From: Methylorubrum sp. B1-46
GTDB taxonomy: Bacteria; Pseudomonadota; Alphaproteobacteria; Rhizobiales; Beijerinckiaceae
DNA length: 64,000 bases
Assembly: GCF_021117295.1 (NCBI RefSeq)
Contig: NZ_CP088247.1
Location: forward strand, 3,363,001 to 3,427,000
Direction: 5' to 3'
Below are positions 15,910-23,977 of this stretch, piece by piece. A program made the position numbers and the translations under genes. The notes under the pieces are model-generated. The model had not been told where the DNA came from. It saw only the letters and a program-made list of their open reading frames with translations, and did no database searches. The number at the start of each line of letters is the position of its first letter. Position 1 is the first letter of the stretch.

Positions 15910-18483
15910 GTGCCCGCGCCTCCCGACCTTCCGCCGTCTTTCTCCGCGTGGTTCGCCTCGCGCGGCTGGGCGCCGCGCCCGCATCAGCTCGAACTGCTGG
16001 CGACCGTCCAAGCCGGACGCTCGGCGCTCCTCGTCGCGCCCACGGGAGCCGGCAAGACGCTGGCCGGGTTCCTGCCGAGCCTGGTCGAACTGAGCGAGCG
16101 CAAGGGCGGCGGCAAGGGCGCCGGGAGGGGCGGCGAGAAGGGCAAGGCGCGCGGCCTTCACACCCTCTACGTCTCGCCGCTCAAGGCGCTCGCGGTCGAC
16201 ATCGCCCGCAATCTTGAAGCGCCGATCGAAGGCATCGGGCTTCCCGTGACCGTCGAGACCCGCACCGGCGACACCCCGGCCCACAAGCGCGCGCGCCAGA
16301 TCCAACGCCCGCCCGACATCCTGCTCACCACCCCCGAACAGCTCTCGCTCCTGCTCGCCCATCGCGAAGCGGAAGCATTCTTCGCCGGGCTGAAGACGGT
16401 CGTGCTCGACGAGCTGCATGCCCTCGTCACCTCGAAGCGCGGCGATCTTCTCTCCCTGGCGCTCGCCCGCGTGCGACGGCTGGCGCCGGAGGCCCGCGCC
16501 ATCGGCCTCTCGGCGACCGTGCGCGAGCCGGACGAGTTGCGGAAGTATCTCGTCTCACAAACCCCTTCCCCCCCTGCGGGGGAGGGTGCCCGCGGAGCGG
16601 GCGGGAGAGGGTGCAAGGCGCCCATGGCCGACCTCGTCGTGGTGAAGGGGGGCGCCAAGCCCGACCTGCACATGCTCGACATCGGCCGCACGCTCCCGCT
16701 CTCCGGCCATACTGCCCGGCACGCCATGCCGGCGATCTACGAACTGATCCGCGCGCACCGCATGGTGCTCGTCTTCGTCAACACGCGCCTCCAGGCGGAA
16801 TACACGTTCCAGGAGCTGTGGCGGCTCAACGACGATACGCTGCCGATCGCCCTGCACCACGGCTCGCTCGATGCCTCGCAGCGCCGCCGGGTCGAGGCGG
16901 CGATGGCAGCGGGGCAACTGCGTGCCATCGTCTGCACAGCGACCCTCGATCTCGGCATCGATTGGGGCGACGTCGATCTGGTGGTCAATGTCGGCGCGCC
17001 GAAGGGCGCGAGCCGGATCATGCAGCGGATCGGCCGGGCCAACCACCGCATGGACGAGCCCTCGAAGGCCTATCTCGTGCCCGGCAACCGCTTCGAGATG
17101 CTGGAATGCCGCGCCGCCCTCGACGCGGTGGAGGAGGCGGCCCAGGACACGCCGGACGCCCGCCTCGGCGCCCCCGACGTGCTGGCCCAGCACGTCCTCG
17201 GCATGTCCTGCGCCGACGCGTTCGACCCGCTCGAACTCTACGAAGAAATCACCTCGGCCGCGCCCTATGCGCGCCTGTCCTGGGAGGATTTCGAGGCGGT
17301 GGTCGATTACGTCGCCACCGGCGGCTACGCGCTGCGCGCCTACGAGCGCTTCGCCAAGATCCTGCGCGGGCCGGACGGGAAGTGGCGGGTGCGCGACGCG
17401 CGGGTGGCGCAGCAATACCGCATGAACATCGGCACCATCATCGAGTCGACGCATATCAAGGTGCGCATGGCCCGCAGCCTGCGCGCCAAGCCCGGCACCG
17501 TGCTCCCCAAGGGCGGGCGAACGCTGGGCGAGATCGAGGAGGATTTCGCCGAGACGCTCACCGTCGGCGACACCTTCCTGTTCGCCGGCGAAGTCCTGCG
17601 TTTCGAGGGGTTGGCGGAGGACGAGTGCCTCGTGACGCGGGCCGGCCCCGGCACCGATCCGGCGATCCCCTCCTATGCCGGCGCGAAGTTTCCGCTCTCG
17701 ACCTTCCTCGCCGCGCGGGTGCGGGCGATCATCGCCGACCCGTTCGAGTGGGACCGGCTGCCGCGCCAGCTCTCGGACTACCTCGCGCAGCAGCGCCGGC
17801 ACTCGGCCCTTCCGGGGGAGCGCGACCTCCTGGTCGAAACCTTTGCCCGCGCCGGGCGCCACTATCTCACCGCCTTCCCGTTCGAGGGGCGGCTCGCCCA
17901 CCAGACGCTGGGCATGCTGCTGACCCGGCGCCTGGAGCGCGCCCGGCTGCGCCCGCTCGGGTTCGCCGCCAACGATTACGGCATCGCCATCTGGTGCACG
18001 CGGGATGTCAGCGAACGGGCCGCGCTCTCGCCCGGTTTCATGGAGGCCTTGTTCGACGAGGACATGCTCGGCGACGACCTAGAGGCGTGGCTCGACGAAT
18101 CGGCGATGATGAAGCGCACGTTTCGCCAGTGCGCGGTGATCGCCGGGCTGATCGAGCGGCGCTTTCCCGGCCAGAAGAAGACCGGCCGACAGGTCACGAT
18201 CTCGACCGACCTGATCTACGACGTGCTGCGCCGCCACCAGCCCGACCACCTGCTCCTGCGCGCCGCACGGCAGGATGCGGCAACCGGACTCCTCGACGTG
18301 ACCCGCCTCGGCATGATGCTGAGGCGTATCCGGGGGCGAATCACCCACAGGGCGCTCGACCGGGTCTCGCCGCTCTCCGTGTCCGTCATGCTCGAAATCG
18401 GGCGCGAGCGGGTCTACGGGGAGGGGGCCGACGAGATCCTGGCCGAGGCCGAAGCCGAGCTGCTGCAAGAAGCGCTCGGCTGA
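15910..18483 (+). CDS. Lhr-like ligase-associated DEXH-box DNA helicase
   Basis: 857 residues with a GTG start. It is a superfamily 2 helicase of the Lhr/'ligase-associated DNA damage response' type. Walker A is LLVAPTGAGKTLAG (about 38-51), Walker B is VVLDELHALV (about 163-172), motif III is GLSATV, and the C-terminal RecA lobe has ATLDLGIDWGDVD and QRIGRANHR. A winged-helix and Lhr C-terminal core follow. Residues about 217-238 (TPSPPAGEGARGAGGRGCKA) do not belong to the fold: they are encoded by a copy of the GC-rich palindromic repeat inserted in frame between two conserved strands. The metallophosphatase PdeM gene follows after 41 nt, as in the known cluster, but no ATP-dependent ligase or exonuclease gene is adjacent. 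Confidence 0.93.
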   Translation: MPAPPDLPPSFSAWFASRGWAPRPHQLELLATVQAGRSALLVAPTGAGKTLAGFLPSLVELSERKGGGKGAGRGGEKGKARGLHTLYVSPLKALAVDIARNLEAPIEGIGLPVTVETRTGDTPAHKRARQIQRPPDILLTTPEQLSLLLAHREAEAFFAGLKTVVLDELHALVTSKRGDLLSLALARVRRLAPEARAIGLSATVREPDELRKYLVSQTPSPPAGEGARGAGGRGCKAPMADLVVVKGGAKPDLHMLDIGRTLPLSGHTARHAMPAIYELIRAHRMVLVFVNTRLQAEYTFQELWRLNDDTLPIALHHGSLDASQRRRVEAAMAAGQLRAIVCTATLDLGIDWGDVDLVVNVGAPKGASRIMQRIGRANHRMDEPSKAYLVPGNRFEMLECRAALDAVEEAAQDTPDARLGAPDVLAQHVLGMSCADAFDPLELYEEITSAAPYARLSWEDFEAVVDYVATGGYALRAYERFAKILRGPDGKWRVRDARVAQQYRMNIGTIIESTHIKVRMARSLRAKPGTVLPKGGRTLGEIEEDFAETLTVGDTFLFAGEVLRFEGLAEDECLVTRAGPGTDPAIPSYAGAKFPLSTFLAARVRAIIADPFEWDRLPRQLSDYLAQQRRHSALPGERDLLVETFARAGRHYLTAFPFEGRLAHQTLGMLLTRRLERARLRPLGFAANDYGIAIWCTRDVSERAALSPGFMEALFDEDMLGDDLEAWLDESAMMKRTFRQCAVIAGLIERRFPGQKKTGRQVTISTDLIYDVLRRHQPDHLLLRAARQDAATGLLDVTRLGMMLRRIRGRITHRALDRVSPLSVSVMLEIGRERVYGEGADEILAEAEAELLQEALG
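16561..16612. repeat. GC-rich palindromic repeat inside the helicase gene
   Basis: About 52 nt that align with the reverse complement of the intergenic unit at 3573-3622 (shared features: CTGCGGGGGAGGGTG then GCGGAGCGGG then GGGAGAGGG). It is in frame, stop-free, and encodes a Pro/Gly/Arg/Ala-rich insertion. Confidence 0.8.
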
Positions 18484-18524
18484 CGCGGGCCGGCCGCCCT
18501 CTCCGCGAAGCTTGGGACAACGAC

Positions 18525-19238
18525 GTGGCACTCGGCCAGAGACTCGAGAAGACCGTGAAGGGCACCGACCTTGCGCTTGCCGGCGAGGCCTTGAGCCTCG
18601 ACCGCACCGGCGCCCTGTGGCTGCCCGAACACCGCACCCTGGTGGTGTCGGACCTGCACCTGGAGAAGGGGTCGTCGTTTGCCGCCCGCTCGGGCCAGTT
18701 CCTGCCGCCCTACGACACCCGCGAGACCCTGGCCTGCCTGCATGAGGTGATCCAGCGGCTCGATCCGGCCTGCGTGGTTGCGCTGGGCGATTCGTTCCAC
18801 GATGCCCGCGGCCCCGAGCGGATGGAGCCCGGCGACCGAGCGATGATCGCCGCCCTGCAGGAGGGTCGCGACTGGGTCTGGATCGCCGGCAATCACGACG
18901 CGGCGGTGAGCGAGGGCGTCGGCGGGCGCTACTGCGAGACGGTGTCCCTCGGCGGCCTGACCCTGCGGCACGAGCCGCTGGCGGGAGCCGGGGCGGGCGA
19001 GATCGCCGGCCATCTCCATCCCTGCGGCAAGGTGACGATGCGGGGCCGCTCCGTGCGCCGCCGCTGCTTCGTGAGCGACGGCCACCGTCTCGTGATGCCG
19101 GCCTTCGGCGCCTATACCGGCGGCCTCAACGTGCGCGACGCCGCCTTCGAGCCACTCTTCCCGAAGGGGTTCACAGCCTATCTGCTCGGCGACGGGCGCG
19201 TCTTCGCGATCGGACGATCCATGCTCGGGCGGGATTGA
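18525..19238 (+). CDS. pdeM: Ligase-associated metallophosphatase
   Basis: 237 residues from a GTG at 18525, the first sensible start after the helicase stop. It is a calcineurin-like metallophosphoesterase. Metal-binding motifs: SDLHLEKG (D-x-H, about residue 42), GDSFHD (about 82), GNHDA (about 115), and C-terminal GHLHP (about 158). PdeM proteins are linked to helicase, exonuclease and ligase genes in bacterial DNA-repair clusters, and the tight arrangement with the helicase here fits that role. The in vivo substrate is not established. Confidence 0.9.
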   Translation: MALGQRLEKTVKGTDLALAGEALSLDRTGALWLPEHRTLVVSDLHLEKGSSFAARSGQFLPPYDTRETLACLHEVIQRLDPACVVALGDSFHDARGPERMEPGDRAMIAALQEGRDWVWIAGNHDAAVSEGVGGRYCETVSLGGLTLRHEPLAGAGAGEIAGHLHPCGKVTMRGRSVRRRCFVSDGHRLVMPAFGAYTGGLNVRDAAFEPLFPKGFTAYLLGDGRVFAIGRSMLGRD

Positions 19239-19413
19239 GAAGCCTCACGGACACAGGCCAGATCGACCAAACGGAATTGCGCAGTTGCAAAATACGACCG
19301 CGCAGGCCACCCACATCTTCTGATTCGAAATCACCGTGCGACTACTACTTTCGCGCGCAAGGCAGCAAAATCGTCTTCTGCGATGGTGCCCTTCTCATGG
19401 GAGGACAGGTACC
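19239..19413. promoter_or_regulatory. A/T-richer upstream region of the heme-binding-barrel-like gene
   Basis: 175 nt of visibly lower GC than the flanking genes. A GGGAGGACAG site at 19399-19408 precedes the ATG at 19414. No other clear motif. Confidence 0.4.
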
Positions 19414-20532
19414 ATGGCTGCCGGCAACAATCCCGACCGCAGAACCCGCAAGTTTTCCGAAGTCGTCACACCGCGCCCCGTCCGTACCCGCCGTTTGACC
19501 AGCCGGGGTGTACCGCCGCGACAGGAACTCGGCCCTCTCGAACAATTGCTGGGCGTTTGGACCGGAAAGGGTACGGGCTGGAACATGATCGCCCTTCCGT
19601 TCCACAAAGCACCGGCGCCGCCGGCTGGATTCAAGTTCCGCGTGCTGATGAACCAGTACGACGAGGAGCTTCAGTTCACGTTCGTCGATGACGATGTTCC
19701 CAATCGGGGGCTTTCGAGGCCGAGCCAGCCCGACTTCGACCAGTTCGTCGTCACGCTCGATTATCAGCAGAAGATCGCACAAATCGCTGCGGAAGATCGG
19801 CCGAGCAGCGGCGGCCTGGCCGGCCCGGTCGGACTGCCGATCCACCACGAGCCCGGCCTGTGGCTCTACGAGAAGAACCGCCGGAGCACGGACGATCAGA
19901 TCAAGGGCGATGCGGTGTCCGAGGTCGAACTCGACGTCGCGCGCCTGGCCTCAATCCCGCACGGAAATTCCGTCCTGGCCCTCGGCAAGTCGGAGGTGCA
20001 CGACGGCATGCCGCCGATCCCGCCCGTGAGCGGGCTACCCTCGGGCCGGTTCGAGGATGTCACGACGCCGGACTATGATTTCAGATCCGCCACCGATCCG
20101 GATCCGTATTTCGAACCGTACCGGCATTACATCGACAATCCCTTCATGGGGAATGTCACGGCGCCGGGATTCCCCGGCTTCAGTCCGACCGACATGAATG
20201 CAATTCTGCGTTTCGCGAACCAGAACGTCGAGATCGTTCGGACGACAACGCTGACCGTCGATTCGACGCGCAAGAGCGGCGGAATCTCGAATGTTCCCTT
20301 CTCGGTTCGCGAGGCCGAACCGGTCAGCATGAAATCGACGTTCTGGATTCAGGAGTTGGCGGAGAAGGACGAGCAAGGCAATCCTAAACTCCGATTGCAA
20401 TACTCACAGACCGTCATGCTGCATTTCTTCCGCCCTCGTGAAGACGAATTTCCGGAAAGAGCCGTCTGGCCGCATATCAGCATCGCCACCCTGGACAAGC
20501 TGCCGGCCGGTTACGAACTCGTGGAGAGCTAG
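19414..20532 (+). CDS. Heme-binding beta-barrel-like protein
   Basis: 372 residues from the ATG at 19414, which has a GGGAGGACAG site. There is no signal peptide; the N-terminal 45 residues are basic. Segments LGPLEQLLGVWTGKGTGWNM, HHEPGLWLY, ARLASIPHGNSVLA, PPIPPVSGLPSGRF and KSTFWIQEL match, from memory, a family annotated as heme-binding beta-barrel (FABP/nitrobindin-like) proteins, in which a His near the barrel end can bind heme. The C-terminal half has no catalytic motif I recognise. Codon use is less G/C-biased at third positions than that of its neighbours, suggesting transfer. The stop codon TAG coincides with the dispersed repeat at 20530. Heme binding itself is inference. Confidence 0.6.
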   Translation: MAAGNNPDRRTRKFSEVVTPRPVRTRRLTSRGVPPRQELGPLEQLLGVWTGKGTGWNMIALPFHKAPAPPAGFKFRVLMNQYDEELQFTFVDDDVPNRGLSRPSQPDFDQFVVTLDYQQKIAQIAAEDRPSSGGLAGPVGLPIHHEPGLWLYEKNRRSTDDQIKGDAVSEVELDVARLASIPHGNSVLALGKSEVHDGMPPIPPVSGLPSGRFEDVTTPDYDFRSATDPDPYFEPYRHYIDNPFMGNVTAPGFPGFSPTDMNAILRFANQNVEIVRTTTLTVDSTRKSGGISNVPFSVREAEPVSMKSTFWIQELAEKDEQGNPKLRLQYSQTVMLHFFRPREDEFPERAVWPHISIATLDKLPAGYELVES

Positions 20533-20615
20533 AGCATCGTCCCGAAAGGTGGCCACCGGCTTTCGGGAAAAAGACGATGCAAGAGCAAGAGGATAGAGCA
20601 TCGTCTCGAAAGGCG
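20530..20615. repeat. TAGAGCATCG palindromic repeat, copy B
   Basis: A 47-nt hairpin (20534-20580) has outer arms GCATCGTC/GACGATGC and inner arms CCCGAAAG/CTTTCGGG. A second partial unit starts at 20594 with TAGAGCATCGT. It matches the minus strand of 6690-6754 in sequence and layout. It supplies the stop codon of the upstream gene and probably serves as its terminator, lying between converging genes. Confidence 0.78.
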
Positions 20616-20638
20616 ACGGCGACGGTCGCAGCGACGCC

Positions 20639-21076
20639 TTAGGCTGCGATCAACAGCGCCGCCCCAGCGATACCCGACAGGGCCAGCCGCAGCCGGCCCA
20701 TCCAGTTCGGGACCATGCCGCGGCGGGCAAGGTCCTGATCGACGATGCCCCAGAGCAGGACCAGGGCGCCGAGGGTGCGAAGATCCCACGGCGCCGGGGC
20801 GGCCAAAGCCGCCCAGGCCAGCAGCGAAGGCACGATGGCCAGGACGTAGTCGCGCCAGCCGGCCCCGCGCGCCGCCGCGACGCCCCAGCGGATGCCGCCG
20901 AGGAACGAGGCGATCACCGCGCCGTAGGCGGAGAGGATGGTGCGCGGCGACAGGCCGATCGTGCCGAGACCGACATCCGTCCCGCTCACCGACAGCGCGG
21001 CGAAGCCCACGAACGGGATCAGCCCCGCGATGCCGAGAAGGACAGCGCTCGCGGGTACCGTGTTCAGCCGCCCCAT
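20639..21076 (-). CDS. DUF3429 membrane protein
   Basis: 145 residues from the ATG at 21076 (MGRLNTVPASAV). It has four to five hydrophobic helices, with ILSAYGAVIASFLGGIRWG as the most conserved stretch; YGAVILSFLGGIHWG-type sequence is the hallmark of the DUF3429 family. An inner-membrane protein of unknown function. It converges on the heme-binding-like gene and is divergent from the ClC gene, with about 300 nt between the two starts. Confidence 0.85.
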   Translation of the reverse strand: MGRLNTVPASAVLLGIAGLIPFVGFAALSVSGTDVGLGTIGLSPRTILSAYGAVIASFLGGIRWGVAAARGAGWRDYVLAIVPSLLAWAALAAPAPWDLRTLGALVLLWGIVDQDLARRGMVPNWMGRLRLALSGIAGAALLIAA

Positions 21077-21378
21077 GCCGTCTCCTCGGCTGCCTGCCGT
21101 GCGACCCGGCTCGCACCGGTTTCGCGCATCGCTCGAACCCACCGGCCGCGACGGGACGGCCCGGTGCGGGCCGCCGTCGAGCGGGCGGTGTCATGATCCG
21201 GTGTAAACGCGCAGATCCTCATCCGTCCCGCAACCGAGACCATTTGTTGCAGCACGGGACCTCATCGCATGCTCGGCCGGAGAATCGGCGCGGGATAGCG
21301 GCGGGGCGACCATGGCCTCGGATGACGGGCATCGGCAGGATGGGCGCGAGACGGCCCACCCCTTGCACGATCGATTCC
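21077..21378. promoter_or_regulatory. Divergent region between the DUF3429 and ClC genes
   Basis: 302 nt. An in-frame extension of the ClC gene to 21193 is possible, but its sequence is unlike ClC N-termini. No clear operator or RNA element was found. Confidence 0.35.
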
Positions 21379-22704
21379 ATGCTGCTGCGGCCGACGGACA
21401 CGAGACTTGCCCTCGAACGCCTCCGCGGTGCGTCCGGGGATGCCTGGACGACCTGGCGCCGACGAAGCCTGTTCCTGGCGGGCGGCGTCTGCGTCGGCTT
21501 GGCCGCGGTACTGATGGCGAAGGCGGCGGATGCGGCGCAGGCGGTGTTCCGCTCCGGAATCACCGCCTCGCCGCTGCTGGCGCTGCTGCTCTGCCCGGCC
21601 GGCTTCGCGCTGGCGGCGTGGCTGGCCCGGACCGTGTTTCCGAACTCGCAAGGGTCCGGTATCCCGCAGGTGATCGCCGCCCGCGCCCTCGACGACGGGC
21701 CGGCGCGCCATGCCCTGATCTCGCTCAAGGTTGCGGCGGGCAAGGTCGTCGTGATGTGTCTCGGCCTCCTCTGCGGCGCCTCGATCGGCCGCGAGGGACC
21801 GACGGTGCAGGTCGGCGCGGCGATCATGGCCACCCTCGGCCGGCTCAGCCCGGAACGGATGCGCAGTCTGCTGCTCGCAGGTGGCGCGGCCGGCGTCGCC
21901 GCCGCCTTCAACACGCCGCTCGCCGGAATCGTGTTCGGCATCGAGGAACTCGGCCGGGCCTATGACCGGCGGGGCAGTGCTCTCATCGTCGCCGCCATCG
22001 TCGCGGCGGGCCTGACCTCGCTGGCGATCCTGGGTGACTACACCTATTTCGGCACGTCCGACGCGGGGCTGTCCTTGAGCACCGGATGGCTCGCAGTCCC
22101 CGTGCTCGGCGTGGCGGGCGGGCTCGCCGGCGGGCTGTTCAGCCGCATCGTGATCGGGTTTGCCCAGGGCTTTCCGGGCCGGGCCGGCGCATGGATCGCG
22201 CGCCGCCCCATCCTGTTCGCCACGCTCTGCGGACTCGGTGTCGCCCTGTGCGGATTGGCCTCCGGCGGCGCCGTCTACGGCACCGGCTACGAGGAAGCGC
22301 GGGACATCCTGCACGGCGAGAGCGATCCGCGCTGGGCGTTCGCGCCGCTGAAGTTCCTGGCCACCGTGCTGTCCTCGATCAGCGGCATTCCCGGCGGCCT
22401 TTTCGCCCCCTCGCTCGCCGTCGGCGCCGGGCTCGGCGCCCAGGCGAGCCTCATCCTCGCGGACGTCCCCATGGGTGCGCTGGTGCTGATCGGCATGACC
22501 GCCTACCTGACCGGCGTTCTCCAGGCTCCGATCACCTCGTTCGTGATCGTCACCGAGATGACCCAGAACCACGCGATGGTGATCCCGCTGATGCTCGCCG
22601 CGCTGATCGCGGACGCGATGTCGAAGCTCGTCTGCCGCGGCGGCCTCTACCACACCCTGGCGGAGGTGCTGGTGCAGCGCGCAGGCCGCGAACGAAATGC
22701 GTAG
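21379..22704 (+). CDS. ClC-family chloride channel/transporter
   Basis: 441 residues from the ATG at 21379 (MLLRPTDTRL). It is a multi-span membrane protein with the three ClC selectivity segments: GSGIPQV (about 93), GREGPTVQVG (about 137, containing the gating Glu) and GIPGGLFAPSLAVG (about 340). A conserved Tyr/Thr-containing late helix lies in TAYLTGVLQAPITS. There is no C-terminal CBS domain, so it is a short ClC like the bacterial Cl-/H+ exchangers rather than the CBS-containing type. A chloride versus fluoride preference cannot be decided firmly, but GSGIP and GREGP favour chloride. A large hairpin follows the stop. Confidence 0.93.
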   Translation: MLLRPTDTRLALERLRGASGDAWTTWRRRSLFLAGGVCVGLAAVLMAKAADAAQAVFRSGITASPLLALLLCPAGFALAAWLARTVFPNSQGSGIPQVIAARALDDGPARHALISLKVAAGKVVVMCLGLLCGASIGREGPTVQVGAAIMATLGRLSPERMRSLLLAGGAAGVAAAFNTPLAGIVFGIEELGRAYDRRGSALIVAAIVAAGLTSLAILGDYTYFGTSDAGLSLSTGWLAVPVLGVAGGLAGGLFSRIVIGFAQGFPGRAGAWIARRPILFATLCGLGVALCGLASGGAVYGTGYEEARDILHGESDPRWAFAPLKFLATVLSSISGIPGGLFAPSLAVGAGLGAQASLILADVPMGALVLIGMTAYLTGVLQAPITSFVIVTEMTQNHAMVIPLMLAALIADAMSKLVCRGGLYHTLAEVLVQRAGRERNA

Positions 22705-22713
22705 TATCAAGCT

Positions 22714-22746
22714 GCATGGAACAGGACCGGTGGTCCAGTTCCATGC
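22714..22746. terminator. Long hairpin after the ClC gene
   Basis: Outer 9-bp arms (22714-22722/22738-22746) and inner 5-bp arms (GGACC/GGTCC) with a 3-nt loop, 10 nt after the stop. There is no U-tract. Confidence 0.6.
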
Positions 22747-22784
22747 GTCCGGCGGACGACCACTGCCGCGCCGTCGCGCGGGCA

Positions 22785-22813
22785 ATCGGCGATGAGGCAG
22801 GATCATCGCCGAT
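22785..22813. other. Perfect 11-bp hairpin upstream of the DUF1328 gene
   Basis: ATCGGCGATGA (22785-22795) pairs exactly with 22803-22813 around a 7-nt loop, about 80 nt upstream of the small membrane protein start. It may be a leader RNA element, an operator, or a second terminator. Confidence 0.55.
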
Positions 22814-22894
22814 CGGTCGAATGCCCGGGCCGCGGCGGAACGCCGCCGGTCCGTCGGAAGTTACTGCTCCGCTTTCGTATCGGAGTGAACTGCC

Positions 22895-23074
22895 ATGACG
22901 CTTCTCAAGTGGGCCGCCATCGCCTTCATCATCTCGCTCGTCGCGGGCGCCCTCGGCTTCACCGGCATCGCCTCCGGCGCGAGCTCGATCGCGCGCATCC
23001 TGTTCGGCCTGTTCCTCGTGCTCGCCATCGTCATTGTGGTGATCGCGCTCGCCATCGGTCAGGCGGTGTTCTGA
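22895..23074 (+). CDS. Small membrane protein, DUF1328/UPF0391 family
   Basis: 59 residues with two hydrophobic helices: [20 protein letters not shown], then, after a [12 protein letters not shown] loop, [20 protein letters not shown]. The sequence and length match the DUF1328 (YtjA/UPF0391) family of small membrane proteins, usually stress-associated in proteobacteria. The ATG at 22895 follows GGAGTGAAC. It is preceded by two hairpins and followed 18 nt later by an SDR gene. Confidence 0.9.
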   Translation: MTLLKWAAIAFIISLVAGALGFTGIASGASSIARILFGLFLVLAIVIVVIALAIGQAVF

Positions 23075-23092
23075 CGCCTCGGCTCTGAACCC

Positions 23093-23953
23093 GTGCGCCT
23101 CGACGGCCGCACCGCCCTCGTCACCGGCGCCTCTTCCGGGATCGGCGCCGAGACGGCCCTGGGGCTCGCCCGCCTCGGGGCGCGGGTCGGCCTCGTCGGG
23201 CGCGACCGCGCGCGCACCGAACGTGCCGCCGCGCATCTGCGCCGGGAGACCGGCGGCGCGGCGGACGTCTTCCTCGCCGATCTGTCGAGCCAAGCCGAGA
23301 TCCGCCGCCTCGCGGGGGAGGTGAGGGCGCATTATCCCGCCCTCGACATCCTCGTAAACAATGCCGGCGCGATCTTCTCCGAGCGTCACGTCACGGTCGA
23401 TGGGATCGAGCGGACGTGGGCCCTCGACCATCTCGCCTACGTGCTGCTGACGCACGAGCTGCGCGCACCGCTCGAAGCCGCGCCCCGCGCCCGCATCGTC
23501 AACCTGGCCTCCGCCGCCCATACGCGCGGACAGATCGATTTCGACGATCTCGGCGGCGAACGCCGCTATTCCGCGATGAAGGCCTATGCGCAGGCCAAGC
23601 TCGGCAACGTGCTGTTCACCCATGCGCTCGCCCGGCGGCTCGCGGGCAGCCCCGTCACCGTCAATGCGGTGCATCCGGGCGTTGTAGCGAGCGAGTTCGC
23701 CAAAAACACCCGCGGCGCGCTCGGCTTCGCCTGGAGCCTGATCCGCCCGTTCCTGATCTCGACCGAGGCGGGCGCCCGAACCTCGCTCCACGTCGCCACC
23801 GCGCCCGAACTCGATGGCGTGAGCGGGCGCTACTTCGCCAAATGCCGCGAGACGGCTTCCTCCGCCCGCAGCCGGGACGAGGCGTTGCAGGAGCGGGTCT
23901 GGATCCTCAGCCGGCGGCAGGTCGGGATCGAGGCGTCGCACGCCGCGCAATAA
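23093..23953 (+). CDS. Short-chain dehydrogenase/reductase (retinol-dehydrogenase-like)
   Basis: 286 residues, GTG start at 23093. It is a classical SDR: cofactor motif TGASSGIG (about 11-18), NNAGAI (about 86), catalytic Ser in LASAAHTRG and YAQAK (Tyr-x3-Lys, about 164-168). R38/R40-type basic residues after strand 2 (GRDRART) suggest NADP(H). The loop with DFDDLGGERRYSAMKAYAQAK resembles WW-domain oxidoreductase/retinol dehydrogenase 12-like members. The substrate is unknown. It converges with thiL. Confidence 0.9.
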   Translation: MRLDGRTALVTGASSGIGAETALGLARLGARVGLVGRDRARTERAAAHLRRETGGAADVFLADLSSQAEIRRLAGEVRAHYPALDILVNNAGAIFSERHVTVDGIERTWALDHLAYVLLTHELRAPLEAAPRARIVNLASAAHTRGQIDFDDLGGERRYSAMKAYAQAKLGNVLFTHALARRLAGSPVTVNAVHPGVVASEFAKNTRGALGFAWSLIRPFLISTEAGARTSLHVATAPELDGVSGRYFAKCRETASSARSRDEALQERVWILSRRQVGIEASHAAQ

Positions 23954-23977
23954 GGGTGCGCCTCGCGGCTCGCCGTC

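Noticed and set aside
21262..22806. 514-residue open frame antisense to the ClC gene
   Set aside because: Low-complexity His/Arg/Gly/Asp-rich shadow; ClC motifs are intact on the other strand.
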